Positions 43,702 through 52,435 of a DNA stretch of 64,000 bases are shown in pieces. A model generated the notes under the pieces. That model made no database searches. It worked only from the letters and a program-made list of their open reading frames with translations, and was not told where the DNA came from. A program made the translations under genes and the position numbers. The number at the start of each line of letters is the position of its first letter. Positions within the stretch are counted from its first letter, which is position 1. Source of the stretch: Chloroflexota bacterium (GTDB lineage: Bacteria; Chloroflexota; Chloroflexia; Chloroflexales; Herpetosiphonaceae); contig JAIUOC010000001.1 in the NCBI GenBank assembly GCA_020161265.1, positions 1,098,176-1,162,175 of the forward strand, given 5' to 3'.

Positions 43702-45774
43702 CTATTCCACAACAATCCAATCGACACGCAGCCCTAAATCGCGTCCATCGGGATTGGTTGGCTCTAGATCGTGCGGTACAAAGGTGCTACTGCTACGTAA
43801 TTCAATTGCTAATGGTATGTTACGTAAACTATTTGGCAAAGCAATTTCATGGGTCGCCCACGCTGAGTCGATGGCGATTTCGGCTAAAAATTGCCCATTA
43901 GCGAAGATACTCACGTTTGGTGCGGCCAAGCTGGTTGGACGTTGGCTAGCAATCCGCAAGCGCAACAAATTGGCATCACTAGGCGCTTGCAACCAGATTG
44001 TGGCCTGATCGCCAAACCAGCGGCTACCATCCTCGGCAGCATACCAATCGTCAATCAAGCCCAAATCAAGGCCATTGCCCAAATCGAGCGTACTGGTGAT
44101 GGGAATAAATTGCATACGTTGGCGTGACCATGCTTGCAGATCTTCGGTCGAACTGGTTTCGTAGGCCAATTCAGCCGTAGCCGCCTCAAGCTGGCCTTGC
44201 TGGCGCAGATAATCGCCTAACAATAAATGAGCATAGGCATGGGCTGGCAAATAGTCAATCGCCAAACGCAATTGCTCTGCGCCAACGCTTGGTTGCTGGC
44301 TGACAAAGGCGATTCGCGCCAACACCACCCGTGCTAACGCTGATTCAGGATCGTAGCGCAAGGCATTGCTGGCCGCCGATTGGGCCTCAAAAATCGCCAC
44401 ACCTGAGCTAGCTTGCTCGTTCATGGTAGCTGGCAAGGCGGTCGCATCAGCTAAATGTTGCTCGGCCTGCCACAAATACCAATGTTTTTGGCCTAAACGC
44501 CAAGCCTGTTGGGGATAATTGGCATAGCTCAAACTCAAGGCTACCACGCTTGCGCCGGTTGCCAGCGCCAACCATTGGCGTGGTCGCGGCCAAGCCCAAC
44601 GCAATTGGTGGATTTGCCAAGCAGCAGCGGGCAAAAGCACAGGCAACAACGGCAAACGATAGCGATATTCCACATGAAACAGGCAGGCCGTAAACACGGT
44701 ATAGCCAACCCACGCCGCGAGCAGGAGCTTGAGATTACGCTCGCAGGGCAGCGACCACATACCAGCCAAGCCCAAACCAATCAGCAACAACCACCAAGCA
44801 TCACCCAAGAGCAAGCGCAACCAAACTTCACTAGCTGGTCGCCAAATCGCTCGTCGCGCAAGCAAATCGTCGCTATGCTCTAAGCCCCAACTATGCCAAA
44901 ATTCGCGTCCAACCTTGGCCAAAAACCAATCAGGGTTCTGGGTTATCGCCGCGATGCCTTGTTGTGAGGCCAATTGGCTGCGCTCAATTCGCGCATCGCC
45001 CATTGCATATAACTCTGCTTTAACCAGATCGCGGCCACGTGGATCGTTATCAAGCCAGAGATTTTCCTGACCAGTCGTATCAATCAGAATAAAGCCATCA
45101 TAGGTCAGAGCGTTGCGAATTGTCCATGGAGCAAGCGTCAGAATGGTTGCGGCCAGCAAACCAAGCATCTGCCGCCAGCGCTGCGGATTATCGCTACGCC
45201 ATAGCAATAATAAGGCTAATGGCAACAACGGCAATGCCACCGAGCGAATTAAACTAACAAGCGCAATCGCCACGCCAGCGGCAATACTCCAGCGCAATTG
45301 TGGGCGACGCAAGGCCAACATCAACAAGCCAAACACCAGCATCAAGCCCGCCAACGTAACGGTTTCGCTGAGCAATTCGGTTGCATTCAAGGCCAAAGTA
45401 AATGAGCCAGCAGTCAAACCAGCGGCGATCAAAGCCAAATCGTTGCGGCGTAGCAACAGCCGTGCCCACCACCAAACCAAGGGAATCGTGGCGGTGCTGA
45501 TCAAGGCGTTGATCAGCCGCAAGCCCTGTAAATCGCCATCGAACAGCCAAACCAACGCTGCCAAGCCCATGGGAAACAACGGTGGCCGCATAAATTGCAA
45601 ATCGTAGTATTCTTTGCCTTGGGCCAAGGCAATTGCCAAATCCAAATATTCGCGCTCATCGCCGCCCAGTGGCCGAAATTCATGCCAATGCCACGCAGCG
45701 AGTCGCAGCCCCAAGCCCAAACCCATCAGGCCAAAAAGAATCGCAAAGCTGAGCCAAGAACGCTGCAAACGCAT
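43702..45774 (-). CDS. GT-C type membrane glycosyltransferase (ArnT/PMT-like) with C-terminal extension
   Basis: About 690 residues. The start is uncertain: ATG 45774 has GATGGA six bases upstream, and ATGs at 45780 and 45795 precede it. The N-terminal GT-C core has LAAWHWHEFRPLGGDEREYLDLA, with the catalytic Asp-Glu after helix 1, and about ten hydrophobic helices to about residue 430. It transfers a sugar from polyprenyl-phosphate on the outer face. The C-terminus has TPR-like helices (about 460-560) and a final beta domain (NLLRLRIASQRPTSLAAPNVSIFANG...) that looks carbohydrate-binding. It is divergent from the methyltransferase gene. Confidence 0.75.
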   Translation of the reverse strand: MRLQRSWLSFAILFGLMGLGLGLRLAAWHWHEFRPLGGDEREYLDLAIALAQGKEYYDLQFMRPPLFPMGLAALVWLFDGDLQGLRLINALISTATIPLVWWWARLLLRRNDLALIAAGLTAGSFTLALNATELLSETVTLAGLMLVFGLLMLALRRPQLRWSIAAGVAIALVSLIRSVALPLLPLALLLLWRSDNPQRWRQMLGLLAATILTLAPWTIRNALTYDGFILIDTTGQENLWLDNDPRGRDLVKAELYAMGDARIERSQLASQQGIAAITQNPDWFLAKVGREFWHSWGLEHSDDLLARRAIWRPASEVWLRLLLGDAWWLLLIGLGLAGMWSLPCERNLKLLLAAWVGYTVFTACLFHVEYRYRLPLLPVLLPAAAWQIHQLRWAWPRPRQWLALATGASVVALSLSYANYPQQAWRLGQKHWYLWQAEQHLADATALPATMNEQASSGVAIFEAQSAASNALRYDPESALARVVLARIAFVSQQPSVGAEQLRLAIDYLPAHAYAHLLLGDYLRQQGQLEAATAELAYETSSTEDLQAWSRQRMQFIPITSTLDLGNGLDLGLIDDWYAAEDGSRWFGDQATIWLQAPSDANLLRLRIASQRPTSLAAPNVSIFANGQFLAEIAIDSAWATHEIALPNSLRNIPLAIELRSSSTFVPHDLEPTNPDGRDLGLRVDWIVVE

Positions 45775-45866
45775 AATCATTCCATCAATAGCCATGCACC
45801 AGAACAATGCATCAGGCGGTATTATACCGAGGGTCAGCAATTAATTGATAGCACACAAGGAATAAT

Positions 45867-46541
45867 ATGGCTTGGATTCCTCAACGTTCACAAGCAGTTG
45901 AGTTGCTCGACGCATTAACTGAGCATCCTGAATTGAGCGCCAATTTGGCCGAAATGGCTTGGCTCTATCGTTTGAGCGGTGGTTATCGTTTAGGTTGGCG
46001 CTTGTTGCAGCCATTCTTACAAAACCACACGAGTTTGCTCGATCTTGGGTCGGGCAATGGCCAAATTGGGCGTTGGCTCCAAGCAGCGAGCCAGCAGCAA
46101 AGCCAATCATTACAAACGCTCAGCCTTGATCTCAACCACACGATTGTTGCCAGCAATCAGCAAGCTTTGGTTGGTGCAGGCCAAGCGTTGCCATTCGCCG
46201 ATCAAAGCATCGACATCGTTTTTTGTGCCCAAATGCTGCATCATTGCAGCAGCGATCACGTGATTGGCCTGTTGCGTGAAGCACAACGGGTGGCTCGCCG
46301 TGGCATTGTAATTGTTGATCTTCAGCGCAGTTGGTTGGGCTATTGGGGTGCACGGTTGGTTGGATTAGGCCCGCTGACCAGCCTTGGCAAGCATGATGGC
46401 CCACTATCAGTGCTACGCGCCTGGCGCAGCAGCGAAATTCAATCAATGCTGCAAGCAGCAGGCATTCAACACTACCACATCGAACAAACTAGTTTATATT
46501 GGGGTTTAGCGATTGAACCAACTGCTCAAGCCAAAGCCTAG
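45867..46541 (+). CDS. Class I SAM-dependent methyltransferase
   Basis: 224 residues. Motif I SLLDLGSGNGQIGRWL near 50-65, acidic strand SLDLN, post-I ALPFADQSIDIVFCAQMLHHCSS and LLREAQRVARRGIVIVDL: a typical Methyltransf_11 protein. AAGGAATA lies before the ATG. The substrate is unknown. It is divergent from the GT-C gene (92 bp between starts) and its last 36 bases overlap, tail to tail, the end of the minus-strand membrane protein gene. Confidence 0.82.
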   Translation: MAWIPQRSQAVELLDALTEHPELSANLAEMAWLYRLSGGYRLGWRLLQPFLQNHTSLLDLGSGNGQIGRWLQAASQQQSQSLQTLSLDLNHTIVASNQQALVGAGQALPFADQSIDIVFCAQMLHHCSSDHVIGLLREAQRVARRGIVIVDLQRSWLGYWGARLVGLGPLTSLGKHDGPLSVLRAWRSSEIQSMLQAAGIQHYHIEQTSLYWGLAIEPTAQAKA

Positions 46542-47303
46542 CAATCCAACCAGTGCTCCGCTCCACATCCACGCCCCAGCTTGCGACTGCGAATAGCGTC
46601 GTAACCAAGAGGTCAAGCCAAGCAGCAGCAACCATAAACCCAACAACAAAGCGCCAAAACCCCAAATTGAGCCAAGCCAAGCCAACTTAAATTGGGTTTG
46701 CAATAGCCAAGCCAGCAGTGCCAAATGACCCAAACGGCGTGCCCCCAAGGCCCAAGCCAACGCCCCTTGGGTTGGTGCAGTTTCCCAAGCACCAAGTTGG
46801 AGATAGGGCAACAAGCCAGCCAACCAGAGTGCTAATGCCAGCCAACCCAGCCAACCCTCGCCCAAAATCAACAGATCATTAGGCAGCAAACCACCATGCA
46901 AACTGGCAATGATCCAGCCAACCAAGCCCAGCAGCGGCCAACCAGTAATCAAACCAACCAACCAACGCGCCGCACGTAAGCCCGCCAAGGCTCCATTACG
47001 CCAATCTTGGCCAATCGCCCAGAGCAATGGCGCATCGAGCAACAACCAATAACTCAACAAATCAAGCGTCGCCCGCAGTTCACTGGATTCAGCAAATGGC
47101 CAGAGGCTAAGCGCCAACAATGGCAATGGCACAAGCAGCCAATCAAATGGGTGCTCAGTGCCAACCGGATTTTGACGTGGGGTCAGCCAACGCCAAACCA
47201 ACCAACCCAAGCCAACCATCACCAGCGCACTCAAGCCACCAGGGTAGAGCAACAAACGCTGCCACTGGCCTGCCACGCCCAAACGCCATGCTTCGCTACT
47301 CAT
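46506..47303 (-). CDS. Polytopic membrane protein, last gene of the LysM envelope operon
   Basis: 265 residues from ATG 47303, which overlaps the previous stop by 8 nt (an upstream start at 47384 would overlap more and is disfavoured). About seven hydrophobic helices very rich in Leu and Trp. RPGDxx-type motifs and known families are not evident; the layout and Leu/Trp richness faintly recall subunits of complex-I-like or hydrogenase membrane arms, but I see no conserved lysine or glutamate pattern to support it. Its 3' end overlaps the plus-strand methyltransferase gene. Confidence 0.6.
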   Translation of the reverse strand: MSSEAWRLGVAGQWQRLLLYPGGLSALVMVGLGWLVWRWLTPRQNPVGTEHPFDWLLVPLPLLALSLWPFAESSELRATLDLLSYWLLLDAPLLWAIGQDWRNGALAGLRAARWLVGLITGWPLLGLVGWIIASLHGGLLPNDLLILGEGWLGWLALALWLAGLLPYLQLGAWETAPTQGALAWALGARRLGHLALLAWLLQTQFKLAWLGSIWGFGALLLGLWLLLLGLTSWLRRYSQSQAGAWMWSGALVGLLGFGLSSWFNR

Positions 47304-48471
47304 CGCGTGATTTGCTCCCCCATGGCAAACCACGCCGCACCAATTGCCAAACGGTTTGCTCACGCAACGGCTCACGGTCGGCATTGGTCATATGGCTGCG
47401 CCAACGATGGGCCAAATAGCTGATGGCAATGCCAACGAGCAACAAGCCTGCGAGCACCACCGAAGGCAAGGTTGCCACCACCTGCGAGCCAGGATTACGC
47501 GTCGCTAAGCCTGTCCATGGTGCAATATCGAGCCGCCCAAACACGGTCAAGCCCGCCCCAAGCTCACGCCAAACCGGCGTGAGCAACAATTCAAGCAAGA
47601 AAGGCATACCCAAACCAGCCGCCAGTTGTAGCGCCATCAAGGGCCATTGCCAGCGCGAAATTTGGGGCGGCAAGCGAAACGTACTCAGGGTCAGCAGCAT
47701 AAGCACCAGCCAGCACAGCCAGCTCAATAAAGCCAAACCACCAGCTAAACTAGCCGCCGCCGTCAGCCAGAGCGCCATCCACAATGGAACGAGGCTTGCC
47801 ACATTGCTATATTGTTGCAACAACGGATGCGCCAAACATGCCACCAAGGCCAAGGCCCATGTCGCCGCGATTCCGGCTTCGCTGGCCAACAAACTAGTAG
47901 CCAACACCAAACACCACAGCACTTGGGCAACCAAACGGCGGCGTTGCTCTAAAGCTTGCGGCGGCAACAATTGCCAAGCAAACCACAGTGCCGAGCCAGC
48001 TCCGATCAGGGCCGCGACCGCTGTCCAAGCCCAATCTAAGGGCACAAGGCTATACAAGCGCAATACGATTGTAAGGTTAGCTAAGGCCAATGTGCTAGCA
48101 GGTGGTGTTGCCTGCTCGGGCCATGGCCAGCAGCCAAAAGCCAAAGCAGCCCCTACAAGAATCAGGCCGATATGGATTGAGTTGAGCTGAACCGCCACAC
48201 TCGCAGCTTGCCACGACCAACTATCAGCATTTAAGCCGAGCCAAGCAAGACCCAACGCCGAGGGAACTCCACTCAAGCGTTGCGCCCAGGTTTGGCCAAG
48301 CAAACCACCAACGAGTAATAAAGCTAACGCCGAAAGCGCTAGGTTCGGGCTAAGCACACTCGCCAACCCAATCAACCAAGCCAAAGCCACCTGCCAACGC
48401 TTGGCGGCAACTAAGCCATCGGCCACGAGTGCCAAGCCAAACAACGGCAACAGTGCCAACAACAAACTCAT
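47296..48471 (-). CDS. Polytopic membrane protein of the LysM envelope operon
   Basis: 391 residues with about eleven to twelve hydrophobic helices and a basic cytoplasmic tail (RWRSHMTNADREPLREQTVWQLVRRGL). Extremely rich in Leu, Ala and Trp. A segment LTIVLRLYSLVPLDWAWTAVAALIG vaguely resembles antiporter-like subunits (NuoN family), though the key Lys/Glu residues are not clear. It overlaps the LysM-deacetylase-like gene by 4 nt (ATGA) and the next membrane gene by 8 nt, so the three are translationally coupled. Confidence 0.6.
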   Translation of the reverse strand: MSLLLALLPLFGLALVADGLVAAKRWQVALAWLIGLASVLSPNLALSALALLLVGGLLGQTWAQRLSGVPSALGLAWLGLNADSWSWQAASVAVQLNSIHIGLILVGAALAFGCWPWPEQATPPASTLALANLTIVLRLYSLVPLDWAWTAVAALIGAGSALWFAWQLLPPQALEQRRRLVAQVLWCLVLATSLLASEAGIAATWALALVACLAHPLLQQYSNVASLVPLWMALWLTAAASLAGGLALLSWLCWLVLMLLTLSTFRLPPQISRWQWPLMALQLAAGLGMPFLLELLLTPVWRELGAGLTVFGRLDIAPWTGLATRNPGSQVVATLPSVVLAGLLLVGIAISYLAHRWRSHMTNADREPLREQTVWQLVRRGLPWGSKSRDE

Positions 48472-49418
48472 GGCTGCATCATTTCCGCAATACTGCGCAG
48501 CTGCAAACCAGCTTGCTGTAAGCGCTCAATGATTAACGGCAAGGCTTCAGCCAGCGCAGGGTCAGCACAATCAAGCACAAGCAATTCCCCACGATACGTT
48601 GCTGCTTGCTCAGGCTGAATTAACTGCTCGGCCAATGCCAATGCATCGCGTGCTTGGGCGTTATCGAGCAACAAATAGCCGTTTTGAGCGGCAAGTTCAG
48701 CTAAGGCTTGGCTACTCGGTTGCTGCCAAATTCGCAAATAGGGGCGCAGCGAGGCATCCATTCCAAGTTGGTTAGTCAAAGCAGTTTCGGTTTGATTCAA
48801 AGCTTGGGCTACTGTTTCAGGCTCAATTTGCGCAAGCGCAAGGCCACTCGCCAGTTCATGGCCAGCCGCAGCGAGTTGTTGCAACGCTTGCGGGTTTTGC
48901 TCAATCCAAGCAGCATCCAGAAAAAAAGTCATCGTGATCGATTGGCTAGCAAGGGTTTTTAATAGTGGTTCGATTGGTGCGGCTGCCACACTCAAATCAC
49001 AGCTTAGTCCAACCCATGCTTGGCTAGTAAAGCCACGGCTGATCAACAGAGGAGTTGAAGGCAAACTATTCGGCTGATCGCTTTCCAAACGTGGCACAAT
49101 CAACAACTGGCCCGCCCCAATTGGGCGATTCAGTCGATTGTAACGGCTAATAAATAAGGGGAAGCTTGCCCCACGTTCAGCAATTGATTCCAAACTATCG
49201 CCAGCCTCAACCCGATAAACTGTGTAGGATTGCCACGTCAAGGCCAAAGCCATCGGCGTAGCGGTTAAGCTGATCGGCGTTGGAGCATGCGCCGTTGCGG
49301 TTATGCTAAAAGTCGTTGGGGTAGCAATTGCCACAGCTGGGCTAGCTGTGGGATTTGGCGCAGCGGATGCACAACCAACCAAGCAGCACAAGCCCAGCAA
49401 TAAGCCAATAATGCGCAC
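48468..49418 (-). CDS. Lipoprotein with LysM and degenerate polysaccharide-deacetylase (NodB-like) domain
   Basis: 316 residues, GTG start. Lipobox LVGCA near 13-17. A Thr/Pro-rich linker, then one LysM domain (about 66-112: TVYRVEAGDSLESIAERGASFPLFISRYNRLN...GQLLIVP), then a NodB-like barrel (about 125-314) recognisable from MTFFLDAAWIEQNPQALQQLAAAGHELASG. Active deacetylases have a TFDDG motif and His-x3-His at these places. Here the first reads LSCDLS and the second SGLAL, so metal binding and catalysis are probably lost. It may bind peptidoglycan as a lectin-like scaffold. Second gene of the operon. Confidence 0.7.
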   Translation of the reverse strand: MRIIGLLLGLCCLVGCASAAPNPTASPAVAIATPTTFSITATAHAPTPISLTATPMALALTWQSYTVYRVEAGDSLESIAERGASFPLFISRYNRLNRPIGAGQLLIVPRLESDQPNSLPSTPLLISRGFTSQAWVGLSCDLSVAAAPIEPLLKTLASQSITMTFFLDAAWIEQNPQALQQLAAAGHELASGLALAQIEPETVAQALNQTETALTNQLGMDASLRPYLRIWQQPSSQALAELAAQNGYLLLDNAQARDALALAEQLIQPEQAATYRGELLVLDCADPALAEALPLIIERLQQAGLQLRSIAEMMQP

Positions 49419-49427
49419 AAAACCTCA

Positions 49428-50000
49428 CTAAGGAATAATCAACACATCGCCTGGCTGAAGCTGATCAGCTTGTTGCGGCGTGAGATCATTGGCTTCGAGC
49501 AATTCAGCAATCGTTACATCAAAAGCTTCAGCAATTGAGCGTAACGTGTCGCCATCTTCAACCGTGTAGGTACGGCGTTCGGCAGTTGGCGTAGTGCTTG
49601 GCTCACTGGTTGCGGTTGGTTCAGCGGTAGCTTCGGTAGTTGCGGTTGGTTGGTCGGTTGGCGTAGCGCTTGGGCGGGTTGTTGCGGTTGGAGCTAAACG
49701 GGTTGCAGTAGCCGCCAAGGTTGGTAATACTTGGGTTGGCATAGCGGTTGGTTCGGCCTCAGGCGGTACTTCCAAATCGATACCTTGCTGTTGGATAAGC
49801 ACCAAACTGCCAAGCTGAACATTGGCTTGATGCTGACTGACCAGCCAAATCGCGGCAACTGCCGCCAGCCCGAAAAGCACTCCTGCAATCGAATAAAATG
49901 GCAAAGCACTTAGGCGGGTGCGCAGAAACCGCAGCAAAATCGCAGTCAAAATGGGGCTAAGCAAGACAAAAAAGAGGGCAAAAGCAATACTTGTTGACAC
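49428..50000 (-). CDS. Membrane-anchored LysM protein, first gene of the envelope operon
   Basis: 190 residues, GTG start. Two hydrophobic helices (about 5-23 and 35-55), then a Thr/Pro/Ala/Glu-rich linker of about 60 residues (TATTRPSATPTDQPTATTEA...). The C-terminal LysM domain (about 143-190) reads RTYTVEDGDTLRSIAEAFDVTIAELLEANDL...GDVLIIP. LysM binds N-acetylglucosamine in peptidoglycan, so this protein should tether the membrane to the wall. It is followed after 9 nt by the LysM-NodB-like lipoprotein gene. Confidence 0.78.
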   Translation of the reverse strand: MSTSIAFALFFVLLSPILTAILLRFLRTRLSALPFYSIAGVLFGLAAVAAIWLVSQHQANVQLGSLVLIQQQGIDLEVPPEAEPTAMPTQVLPTLAATATRLAPTATTRPSATPTDQPTATTEATAEPTATSEPSTTPTAERRTYTVEDGDTLRSIAEAFDVTIAELLEANDLTPQQADQLQPGDVLIIP

Positions 50001-50036
50001 GGTTCAGTCTCCTACAGACACGCCCCAAGTATAGCA

Positions 50037-50265
50037 TATTGAAGAACAGAGATTGAGTTTTGATCCACGAAGGGTGAGGGGATTTAGGGATCAGGGGCTA
50101 GGGATCAGATTTGAATTAGCTAGCCCAAGCACCAATCCTGATTCCTAATTACTAGCCCCTGATCCCTAAATCCCCTCTGCGCTGCTACGTTAACATCTAA
50201 CCCCTGATCCCTGAATCCTGATCCCTTTATGCTTTTGACTTTTGACTTTTGACTTCTGACTTTTC
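50037..50265. repeat. Spacer built of dispersed intergenic words (copy 4), entering tetR
   Basis: TTGATCCACGAAGG, then GGGATCAGGGGCTAGGGATCAG, AATCCTGATTCC..., CCTGATCCCTAAATCCC, and finally GACTTTTGACTT words (50230-50262). The last block encodes the C-terminus of the TetR protein on the minus strand. Confidence 0.65.
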
Positions 50266-50865
50266 ACCTGGCCATGCACTCAGCGCAAGATCGGCAACCG
50301 CAATCAAATCGGCGCTGCTGGCCCCATCGATTGCTTGCACCGACATCCCTTGGAGAACCGCAGTATAGAAATTGGCCAATGCCAGCGAATTGCTGGTCGC
50401 TGGCAATTCATGATTATGTTTTGCTAAGTCAAGCTGCTCGACGAATACCACAAACATTTCGTGCCGAATCCGCGCTACTGCTTGGACGATTGATTGGTTT
50501 TCGACCGCACATTGTAAAGCCGCCGTAGAAACCATACAGCCAGCCGGGGTGGTTGGGTCGGTAAAACTCTCGGCAGCAGCATATAAATAGTAGCGCAACA
50601 TAGCATAGGCACTAGGTTGATTCAAGGCCGCTTCTAGGCGTTGGTATTCGCTGCGCAGCAAAAAATGCTGAATCACCTCGCGATATAAATCTTCTTTCGA
50701 GCCAAATGCTGCATACAAGGTCGGCGGCGTAAAGCCCATCGCCGCAGTCAAATCGGCAATTGATGTGCCTTCGTAGCCATAGCGCCAAAACAGTTCCATC
50801 GCCGCATCAAGGGCTGCTTGCCGATCAAAGGTGCGCGGTCGGCCTCGCGCTCTGGTTGCTGCCAT
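50227..50865 (-). CDS. TetR family regulator divergent from an SDR gene
   Basis: 212 residues. Helix-turn-helix at about 12-58 (FDRQAALDAAMELFWRYGYEGTSIADLTAAMGFTPPTLYAAFGSKEDLYREVI), then a C-terminal domain with DPTTPAGCMVSTAALQCA, typical of the YxaF/AcrR_C group. The last 12 residues (EKSEVKSQKSKA) are encoded by a dispersed intergenic word, so the end of the protein appears to be an acquired tail. The gene faces away from the SDR gene across a 95-bp region containing a large palindrome, and probably represses that gene and itself. Confidence 0.85.
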   Translation of the reverse strand: MAATRARGRPRTFDRQAALDAAMELFWRYGYEGTSIADLTAAMGFTPPTLYAAFGSKEDLYREVIQHFLLRSEYQRLEAALNQPSAYAMLRYYLYAAAESFTDPTTPAGCMVSTAALQCAVENQSIVQAVARIRHEMFVVFVEQLDLAKHNHELPATSNSLALANFYTAVLQGMSVQAIDGASSADLIAVADLALSAWPGEKSEVKSQKSKA

Positions 50866-50891
50866 AATTATCTATCGATCACTATAAAAAT

Positions 50892-50920
50892 TTGACATTC
50901 CACAAAACATCCAGTAGATT
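50892..50920 (+). promoter_or_regulatory. Promoter of the SDR gene
   Basis: -35 TTGACA (50892-50897), 17-bp spacer, -10 TAGATT (50915-50920), with the palindromic operator starting inside the -10 box. Confidence 0.6.
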
Positions 50921-50948
50921 TATTTTATAGCGTTCTATAAAATAAATC
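50917..50948. promoter_or_regulatory. 32-bp palindromic operator between tetR and the SDR gene
   Basis: A perfect 14-bp inverted repeat, GATTTATTTTATAG/CTATAAAATAAATC, around the 4-base centre CGTT. It overlaps the SDR promoter -10 box and start point. Size and position fit a TetR dimer-pair operator. Confidence 0.75.
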
Positions 50949-50960
50949 AATGGAGCATCT

Positions 50961-51803
50961 ATGCCAAGCCAATCGCCATCAAAAACCGCCTTGATCACCG
51001 GAGCAAACTCAGGTATTGGCCTCGAACTGACCAAACGGCTGCTCGGCGAAGGCTGGGCAGTCATTGGATTGATGCGTTCACAGTTTCCCATGAACGAGCC
51101 AATTCTTCAAGCAGCGCAAACTGCGGGCAAACTCCGCAGCTATCAAGCCGAAATCAGCGATTTTGCTCAGCTTCGCGCTGCCTTACAAACAATTAAACAG
51201 CAAGAAACTAGCCTCGATTTGCTATTCAACAATGCTGGAAGGGCAACTGAGCAACTGGTTTTTTCGCCGCAAGGGCGCGAATTAAGCTTCGAATTACAGA
51301 GCGTCGTGCCGTATATCATCGCTATGGAGCTGAAAGAATTGCTGTTACGTGGCCAGCACAAAACGATCATTAATACCTCATCGAATGTGCTGTTGGCACT
51401 TCGAAAACTGGAGATCGCTCAACTTGAACGACCGCAAAGCTTCAAAAAGCTCTTTGGGCCATATGCAACATCCAAATTAGCGCTCTCGCTCTGGAACCAA
51501 GCGCTTGCGCCACAACTGGCAAAAGAAGGCATTAAACTCTACAGTGTTTGTCCTGGGGGTAATCGAGGATCGATCAAAACCAATAATGGCTTGCCTTGGT
51601 GGCTGCGACCTTTTCACGGCTTGCTGTTTAAACATCCTAGTAATGGCGCTGAACGTTTGTATAACGCTGCCTTCAATCCGCAGCAATTTCCAAGTGGCAG
51701 TTTCATCAATAAAGGTAAGCCGACGGCACTTCCCGCAGCACAGCAAGCCCACGCAGTTTTGAGCAAAGTTCAAGCAATTTATCAGCAGGAGTTTGCACAC
51801 TAG
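50961..51803 (+). CDS. Short-chain dehydrogenase/reductase
   Basis: 280 residues. Cofactor loop TALITGANSGIGLEL (TGxxxGIG) near 9-23, NNAG near 90, Ser in INTSSN near 137 and catalytic YATSK near 170. Classical SDR fold with NAD(P)H. The product of the reaction is unknown. TGGAG lies six bases before the ATG. It is controlled most likely by the divergent TetR protein through the palindrome, an arrangement common for detoxifying reductases. A dispersed word block begins directly after the stop codon. Confidence 0.88.
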   Translation: MPSQSPSKTALITGANSGIGLELTKRLLGEGWAVIGLMRSQFPMNEPILQAAQTAGKLRSYQAEISDFAQLRAALQTIKQQETSLDLLFNNAGRATEQLVFSPQGRELSFELQSVVPYIIAMELKELLLRGQHKTIINTSSNVLLALRKLEIAQLERPQSFKKLFGPYATSKLALSLWNQALAPQLAKEGIKLYSVCPGGNRGSIKTNNGLPWWLRPFHGLLFKHPSNGAERLYNAAFNPQQFPSGSFINKGKPTALPAAQQAHAVLSKVQAIYQQEFAH

Positions 51804-52038
51804 GATTCAGGGGCTGGGAATCAGGGGCCAGTTTTAACCACGAAGGGCACAAAGAGCACGAAAAAGAGGCTATGGGCTGATGGCTATAGACTATCGGACA
51901 TTCCTTGCTATTCCAATGCTGTAAATCCAATAGCCTATAGCCTGTAGCCATTCACCCTCTACGCCACTACGTTAACATCTAGCCCCTGATCCCTGAATCC
52001 TAATCCCTTTTGACTTTTGCCCTCTGACTTTTGACTTT
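51803..52038. repeat. Spacer built of dispersed intergenic words (copy 5)
   Basis: GGATTCAGGGGCTGGG, AACCACGAAGGGCACAAAG, a GATGGCTATAGACTATCGG block, CCAATAGCCTATAGCC, CCCCTGATCCCTGAATCC and TTTTGACTTTTGCC/TGACTTTTGAC in this order, between the convergent SDR and YiaA-type genes. Confidence 0.65.
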
Positions 52039-52040
52039 CA

Positions 52041-52325
52041 TTAGACTGAAGCGCGGATCTCATAATTGGAGATGATTTGCTCGGTTTTGGCATCGGCATA
52101 ACGATTAATCATTTTGCTGGCTTCCGAGTTATCACGAATAGTTTTGGCCAAGGTAAAGGTGCTACCAATCGCAAACAAGGCAGCAACCGCCAAAAAACTC
52201 TTGACCCAAATATCGACTGGCGCATGATAAATGCCCAAGAGCAACGCCACAATCGAAATGAAGAACGAAATCCAGGTAAAGGCGATCCATGCACCAGTAT
52301 CTTTTTGAATGGTTGGGTGGTTCAT
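52041..52325 (-). CDS. YiaA/YiaB-type two-helix membrane protein
   Basis: 94 residues from ATG 52325 (AAGGAG eight bases upstream; the longer frame to 52445 is not supported). The YiaAB two-helix pattern is ...DTGAWIAFTWISFFISIVALLLGIYHAPVDIWVKSFLAVAALFAIGSTFTLAKTIRD: two transmembrane helices with a short loop and a charged C-terminal tail. The function of this family is unknown. Divergent from serA. Confidence 0.8.
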   Translation of the reverse strand: MNHPTIQKDTGAWIAFTWISFFISIVALLLGIYHAPVDIWVKSFLAVAALFAIGSTFTLAKTIRDNSEASKMINRYADAKTEQIISNYEIRASV

Positions 52326-52435
52326 ATTGCTCGCTCCTTGTGTTGATGCTGGCAGTATAAATCGGCGCAAGTGGCAGCACATACACCGCGAGATACATTG
52401 GCCGATACATTGCGCCAACAGCGTGGTTTGTGGCT

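Noticed and set aside
47423..48190. Long plus-strand frame opposite the membrane protein genes
   Set aside because: Lys/Ala/Ser-rich translation is the antisense of Leu/Trp/Ala-rich codons; no ribosome site or domain.
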